Made by a program: the position numbers and the translations under genes. DNA of 64,000 nt from contig OX438747.1 in assembly GCA_949316235.1 (NCBI GenBank), positions 930,501 through 994,500 of the forward strand. Direction: 5' to 3'. This DNA comes from Oegoconia quadripuncta (taxonomy: Eukaryota; Arthropoda; Insecta; Lepidoptera; Autostichidae). Below the pieces are notes generated by a model that was not told the origin of the DNA, did no database searches, and saw nothing but the letters and a program-made list of their open reading frames with translations. Of this stretch, positions 60,100 through 64,000 are shown piece after piece. The first letter of the stretch is position 1. Each line of letters begins with the position of its first letter.

Positions 60100-60575
60100 T
60101 AGTTAAATCAATGTATACTCTCAGCGCTTCCTTATCATATGGCAAATGTTGCACTTACGTCTGTTTCAGTTATATTTGTCACTGTCAAATTTATTTCAAA
60201 ATGGTTACAATTTTGATAACAGAACTTGAAGAAATGAGCTAGTTTCAATATTACCTTGAGAATTGAATGTCGAATTACTTACTGCCATTAATTTTACTGG
60301 CCAATGAGCTGAGTTAGCTTTGAGTTACGACCCATTGTTGTCCATACCTGAAACAAAAGATAAACGGTTACTGTGAGAATTAGTTTAGTTTTAGTGTGAC
60401 GGGTTAATTAGTGATTTCTCTCTCCTTGGAGAGGAAATGTATCCCACGACTATTATGGGCATACGTCATCATTTTATCACCACACCTGCGATTACATAAC
60501 GAACGATCAAAGTAGCGAATTTAGGAAGTGTCGCAAATATAATTTTCGAAGTTAGATTATAATAATTAGAATCTA
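60100..60575. other. No feature seen
   Basis: Short frames only and no recognised repeat. Confidence 0.45.
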
Positions 60576-60576
60576 A

Positions 60577-60883
60577 CCGCCTCCGTGGCTCAATGTAAAC
60601 AACATTGGGTTTACGATTCGGAGTTCGCGGGTTCGATCCCCAGCGGGGTACTCGGTTTGCTTGGTGGTAGGGCATTTTAAATGTCCGCCTGGCTAGCTAC
60701 CACCATCTTATCTAAATTTGCCGCTAAATGCAGTGTTGTGTTCCGGTTGTCGGAGATAAGATAGCCAGTCCCCCAAATGTGTTGGGGTTTCCGCGTCAGT
60801 ACGCTTCCACCTTCGACCTCATCTTCACTTAACATCAGGTGTGATTGAGGCCAAGTACGAAACCGTCGTGCATAAAAAAAAAT
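60577..60883 (+). mobile_element. SINE family A, near full length
   Basis: Head CCGCCTCCGTGGCTCAATG, B box GGGTTCGATCCCCAGCG, body, tail CTTCCACCTTCGACCTCATC and A-run. About 25 bases of the middle are missing compared with 13212-13541. Confidence 0.82.
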
Positions 60884-60954
60884 TAACTCGTGCATCCTTC
60901 GTGCCTATCCACAGCCTTCCCGCTACCCTCCAACATTTTATAGCATGCATACAG

Positions 60955-61390
60955 TAAAACTCAATTTTTACCCGACTGCCCTGGTGTACCTAGGAAGGAG
61001 GGTAATGTTTTTCGATAGTATGTATACGTGTGTAGATTTACACGTGTTTATTTCGTCTAGATCCCCGGAGTGTCATACATTTTATAGTAAAAAAAATCCA
61101 ACATGGCGCCCGCAAAATACAAAATATGCTGTCAGGTTTTTTGGATTTAGTAAGTAAATAAGTAAATCATTTTTATTGTGTCAAAAGCAGTGTTACAATA
61201 TAAGCAGTGAGGTAGCCCTGGTCCCCACACTAGGATTCCCTGTGTTGTGGGTAACCAGTCTCTTCCCCATCCAATTAACAAAGTATCACAAGTGTTGTAC
61301 CATAAAATATGTCTTTGTATATTACATTTTTTGAGATCTTAATTTCTAGGATGCTTAAAAGGAGGTAAAACAAAAAAAAAAAAAAAAAAT
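60955..61390. repeat. Degenerate dispersed repeat and LINE-like tail
   Basis: 60955-61115 resembles the repeat at 12460-12655 (ACCCGACTGCC start, CCAACATGGCGCC end). 61165-61390 starts with ATTTTTATTGTGTC and ends in an 18-base A-run, suggesting another retroelement end. Confidence 0.4.
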
Positions 61391-61539
61391 GTAAATACAG
61401 TTGCTCACTGTGTCTGTGCTTGTAAACTAATCAACATAACTTGCAATAGGTAAATTAAAGTTGTTGTGACCGTTAAAGTTGTTGTGACTGTGATTTCAAA
61501 CCGCATTGTTATACACTGATCAGTAGCACTTGATTTCAA

Positions 61540-61700
61540 TCAATCAAGTATACTTTATTGCACAACAAGTACGGAATACATTTGTTAAACAAAATTTGAA
61601 TTTGTTAACGATCTTTATGTGCGCTAGGCTAACCCTGTTTAATCTCCAGGGGAAGGGCATTGTATGCTCAACTACAGGTTGCATAAACCTAGTTCGGCAG
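61540..61700 (-). mobile_element. Possible LINE 3' tail
   Basis: TATACTTTATTGCACAACAA opens the block, a style seen at other minus-strand LINE ends. Nothing coding is recognised. Confidence 0.35.
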
Positions 61701-62041
61701 CTATGGCCTTTGTATTAGTGGTACTAAGTATAGCCTAACATATTTGTTTTCAACTATGTAACATTATTCTTATTTATGACAAATTTTAACATTATCCGAT
61801 ATACACAATATTGGTAATTGACCGTGAATTTTTAGCCGACACCTGATTTTAGCATCTGTTTTAATTTGGGCCGAAACTTATTTAGACATGAGTAGTACGT
61901 ATTCGAGAGTTCTGGACCAGCCCCGGGCCCTCCCCCTAAAAAAAGGTCACCACGGTGTGTTCCCCCTTTCACGGTCTCATTGGCGGCTTTAATTGGGTCG
62001 TTATTGACGGATTTGCCAGTTAACTTTGTTTGCTAATTATA

Positions 62042-62158
62042 ATGGATAGTAAAAAATTGTCCTTATCTAACCTAATAATAGGTTCACACATAAATCAAGT
62101 GGACGATAACTCCTCGGCTTTTGGCGCTTTTGTGTACCTACAACTGATACAAGTCTGA
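62042..62158 (+). CDS. Small ORF upstream of the compact gene cluster
   Basis: ATG to TGA, 38 codons, with LSLSNLIIGSHINQVDDNSS inside. There is no recognised family. It is included because it lies on the same strand just upstream of two genes with well-formed starts. It may be chance. Confidence 0.2.
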   Translation: MDSKKLSLSNLIIGSHINQVDDNSSAFGAFVYLQLIQV

Positions 62159-62627
62159 ACTTGTTCATGGTAAGCATAGCGATTACAGCAGGTGTATGTT
62201 TTTAATATGGAAAAAAATTAAATTTATTGTCAGCAATGAAACTGCCTTTCCATTATTCTTTTATTTAGTTTTCTAATTTATGATCAATTTATATTTATGG
62301 CAGTAGTCGACAAAAAACATGCACCTTTTACGGTGAATAGAAACTTCGTAATTTAAGTTATTTCATTATAGTATACCATTTTTTCCTAGTAAGATTTGGA
62401 AACAGGTGAGACTTTTTTGCTCGTCACGTTGGAATGTGTACGCCTTTAGATGAAATGATAACGATCACCCACTGTCAAATTTATTTATGTTAGTTATTCT
62501 TTAGATCGCTATCTGCGGCATACGCAGTATTTTTTCTTAATTTTTTAATTCGATTCAATAATAAATATGTAGGGTTAATTCTTAATAGCTACTACGTATG
62601 TGGTATCACCACTCTACCTGGATAGGG

Positions 62628-62662
62628 TATTTAAAGCGAGACGGCTTGTACAGCACCACAGT
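62628..62662 (+). promoter_or_regulatory. TATA box and CAGT-type initiator
   Basis: TATTTAA at 62628-62634, with CACAGT about 30 bases downstream at 62657-62662. This is the usual spacing of an arthropod TATA/initiator promoter. The 5' leader then runs about 80 bases to the ATG at 62741. Confidence 0.6.
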
Positions 62663-62740
62663 CCAAATTCGATCGCCCGCCTCGCCTCGAGACACAGTCG
62701 TACATTTCATAGTGAAAAGTGTTAAACTACGCTTTCTGTC

Positions 62741-63317
62741 ATGTCGGTAAGTTTTTGTCTGTAACTACATTGTTTATGTGTTGTCTACTTTACCTGGACG
62801 ATCTGTTTCGATGCAATTGCTTGACCTAACCTTCGTTTTCTGCTCGTTTCAGACGTCGATTCCTGACAGTGATTACACCTTTAAGAACTATTACTTTCCT
62901 ACTGCCGATCTAAGCGACGATGATGAAACTCAAGATCCTCCTGCCTTGAAGGTCAAGCAAAACATTGCTAAGAGAAACATTGATTGTTTCTTTGAGAAGC
63001 CCAAGAAAAAGAGGGTCCGACTACAGTCTTCCAATATTGCCCAAGCTAACGGAGAAGGAACTTCATACATTTCATCGAATAATGATGACGGATCCTCAGC
63101 GAGTCATCTCATTAAAATAGAAGTGTATGAGATGAAAAAGTTGAAAGATGTTCAACCAATTGATTACTGGAAATATGCAGATGTTCGTGTTAAATATTAC
63201 GCCTCAGAAGACGACAAGCATTACCGAAATGTAAGAGATTTAATTTACAATATAACAAAACAGGTGGCAACGAAGACCGACTGCACAAAGTACTACATAA
63301 CAGCGGATAAGAAATAA
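62741..63317 (+). CDS. Unidentified 156-aa protein, two exons, with basic nuclear-import-like motif
   Basis: Exon 1 is just ATGTCG (62741-62746) before a GTAAGT donor. Exon 2 runs from 62853, after a TTTCAG acceptor, to the stop at 63317, in frame. The N-terminus is acidic (DLSDDDETQD, residues 21-30). A basic run KPKKKRVR (51-58) looks like a classical nuclear localisation signal. The C-terminal 60 residues (YWKYADVRVKYYASEDDKHY) are mixed charge. No family is recognised. The start is supported by the promoter 80 bp upstream. A tiny first coding exon and dense packing with the next genes are unusual for a host locus here. An old viral or transposon-encoded gene is possible. Confidence 0.6.
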
Positions 63318-63528
63318 TTCCTGGAATAGCCCGTTTCTTGCGACTCCCAATAGAGCAACGTTATAATTTATGGGTTTCTTCTTAGCACATTAACTGTCGC
63401 GACGCAGACTCTACTGAAAAACAGCAATAAATTTTTCGTTCCCCACCGTTTTATACCTGTCTATAAGATACACCTCATATAAGCCACATGCCACCGAGAG
63501 ATACATTTGTCTAACGCAGGCAGAAGGA

Positions 63529-63655
63529 TGGCACACTTCGAAACTCAATACGATGACCAACTGGTACGACTGTGTCTCGAAGCCGAACAAGACGAAATCG
63601 ACCGACAACTCTATGAACTCTACGATGATGTCGCAAACCAAGGACCAACAAAATC
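63529..63655 (+). CDS. First exon of an unidentified spliced gene
   Basis: ATG at 63529 opens 42 codons and ends at a GTAAGT donor (63656). The peptide is acidic, starts MAHFETQYDDQLVRL and continues EAEQDEIDRQLYELYDD, probably helical. The rest lies beyond the donor, and no acceptor was assigned within the window. It follows the stop of the previous gene by 211 bp on the same strand. Confidence 0.45.
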
Positions 63656-63760
63656 GTAAGTTTTTTTTTCCCTTGTTTTTATTGTTATGATTCTATACCC
63701 GAACGAGTAACTTGTATGAACATGTACCAAACTAATGTAGAGGGGGCGAGTATGGGTCGG

Positions 63761-63797
63761 TATATAAACGAGTTGTTCTGGGGTATTGGTATCACTA
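63761..63797 (+). promoter_or_regulatory. Second TATA box with initiator
   Basis: TATATAAA at 63761-63768 with ATCACTA about 25-30 bases downstream (63791-63797), then an ATG at 63829. Same layout as the promoter at 62628. Confidence 0.6.
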
Positions 63798-63828
63798 ACA
63801 ATTAATTCGTAGTTTTGAATTTAGAACA

Positions 63829-64000
63829 ATGTTGTCTTTGTCGACTGATGAAATACTATCATTAAATAAATTACTTATAATAAGTAAATTTCATCGTTGT
63901 ATTAGAATGTGGTATATTAGTCACAAACTGCCTAATGCCATGTTGGAGGACTTAGAGATTATGCCCTATTATACACCTTGTCGTGGTCATTCAAAAAAAA
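63829..64000 (+). CDS. Start of a third unidentified gene, cut by the window end
   Basis: ATG at 63829 opens 57 codons to the window edge. It begins MLSLSTDEILSLNKLLI and continues FHRCIRMWYISHKLPNA. No family is recognised. It has its own TATA box 60 bp upstream and lies within what would be the first intron of the 63529 gene, so overlapping transcription units are likely. Confidence 0.45.
   Translation, partial: MLSLSTDEILSLNKLLIISKFHRCIRMWYISHKLPNAMLEDLEIMPYYTPCRGHSKK

Overview
This is an AT-rich, gene-poor piece of insect genome, most likely from a moth or butterfly. The suggestion of Lepidoptera comes from the repeat population: several families of tRNA-derived SINEs, truncated R1-like, Jockey/CR1-like and RTE-like LINEs (the RTE copies ending in short GAT repeats), Helitrons with the usual insect 3' hairpin, and long-TIR mariner-type elements. 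There is no sign of bacterial gene organisation, and coding exons carry normal GT/AG introns.

Layout. 1-2700: a reverse-transcriptase tail on the minus strand, a GC-rich block, and one conserved host exon (1334-1464, minus) that matches the N-terminal C2 domain of the EEIG1/FAM102 family. 2700-30800: almost entirely nested transposable elements and their relics, including a 61-bp minisatellite (14738-15224), several foldback elements and many SINE copies, with target-site duplications clear enough to order some insertions. 30875-54582: the most interesting part. Two 12-bp inverted ends (CACTGAGAAAAA) enclose 23.7 kb that holds a left satellite rich in GCATTA, an eight-exon SAM-domain gene (523 aa), a single-exon 820-aa zinc-finger DDE-transposase-like ORF only 122 bp downstream on the same strand, a 145-bp minisatellite and a 64-bp ACGTACGT satellite near the right end. 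I read this as a giant CACTA/EnSpm-like (CMC superfamily) DNA transposon swollen by later insertions: R1 and Jockey-like LINEs, an RTE, two Helitrons, a mariner-type element and foldback elements. All of these lie in introns or spacers, and none breaks either main coding sequence. 54600-62000: a TA-flanked MITE, LINE and SINE relics and unremarkable intergenic DNA. 62000-64000: a compact run of small plus-strand genes with good TATA boxes and spliced starts that I cannot identify.

How the genes fit together. The zinc-finger/DDE-like protein would be the transposase. The SAM-domain protein, encoded just upstream on the same strand, would be an accessory factor. The two satellites, with short motifs repeated many times just inside each end, would be subterminal binding arrays. 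Each element of this model is visible in the sequence, but the assembly into one mobile unit is inference. Exon boundaries are hand-derived and have not been checked against transcripts. Boundaries of degraded repeats are approximate.
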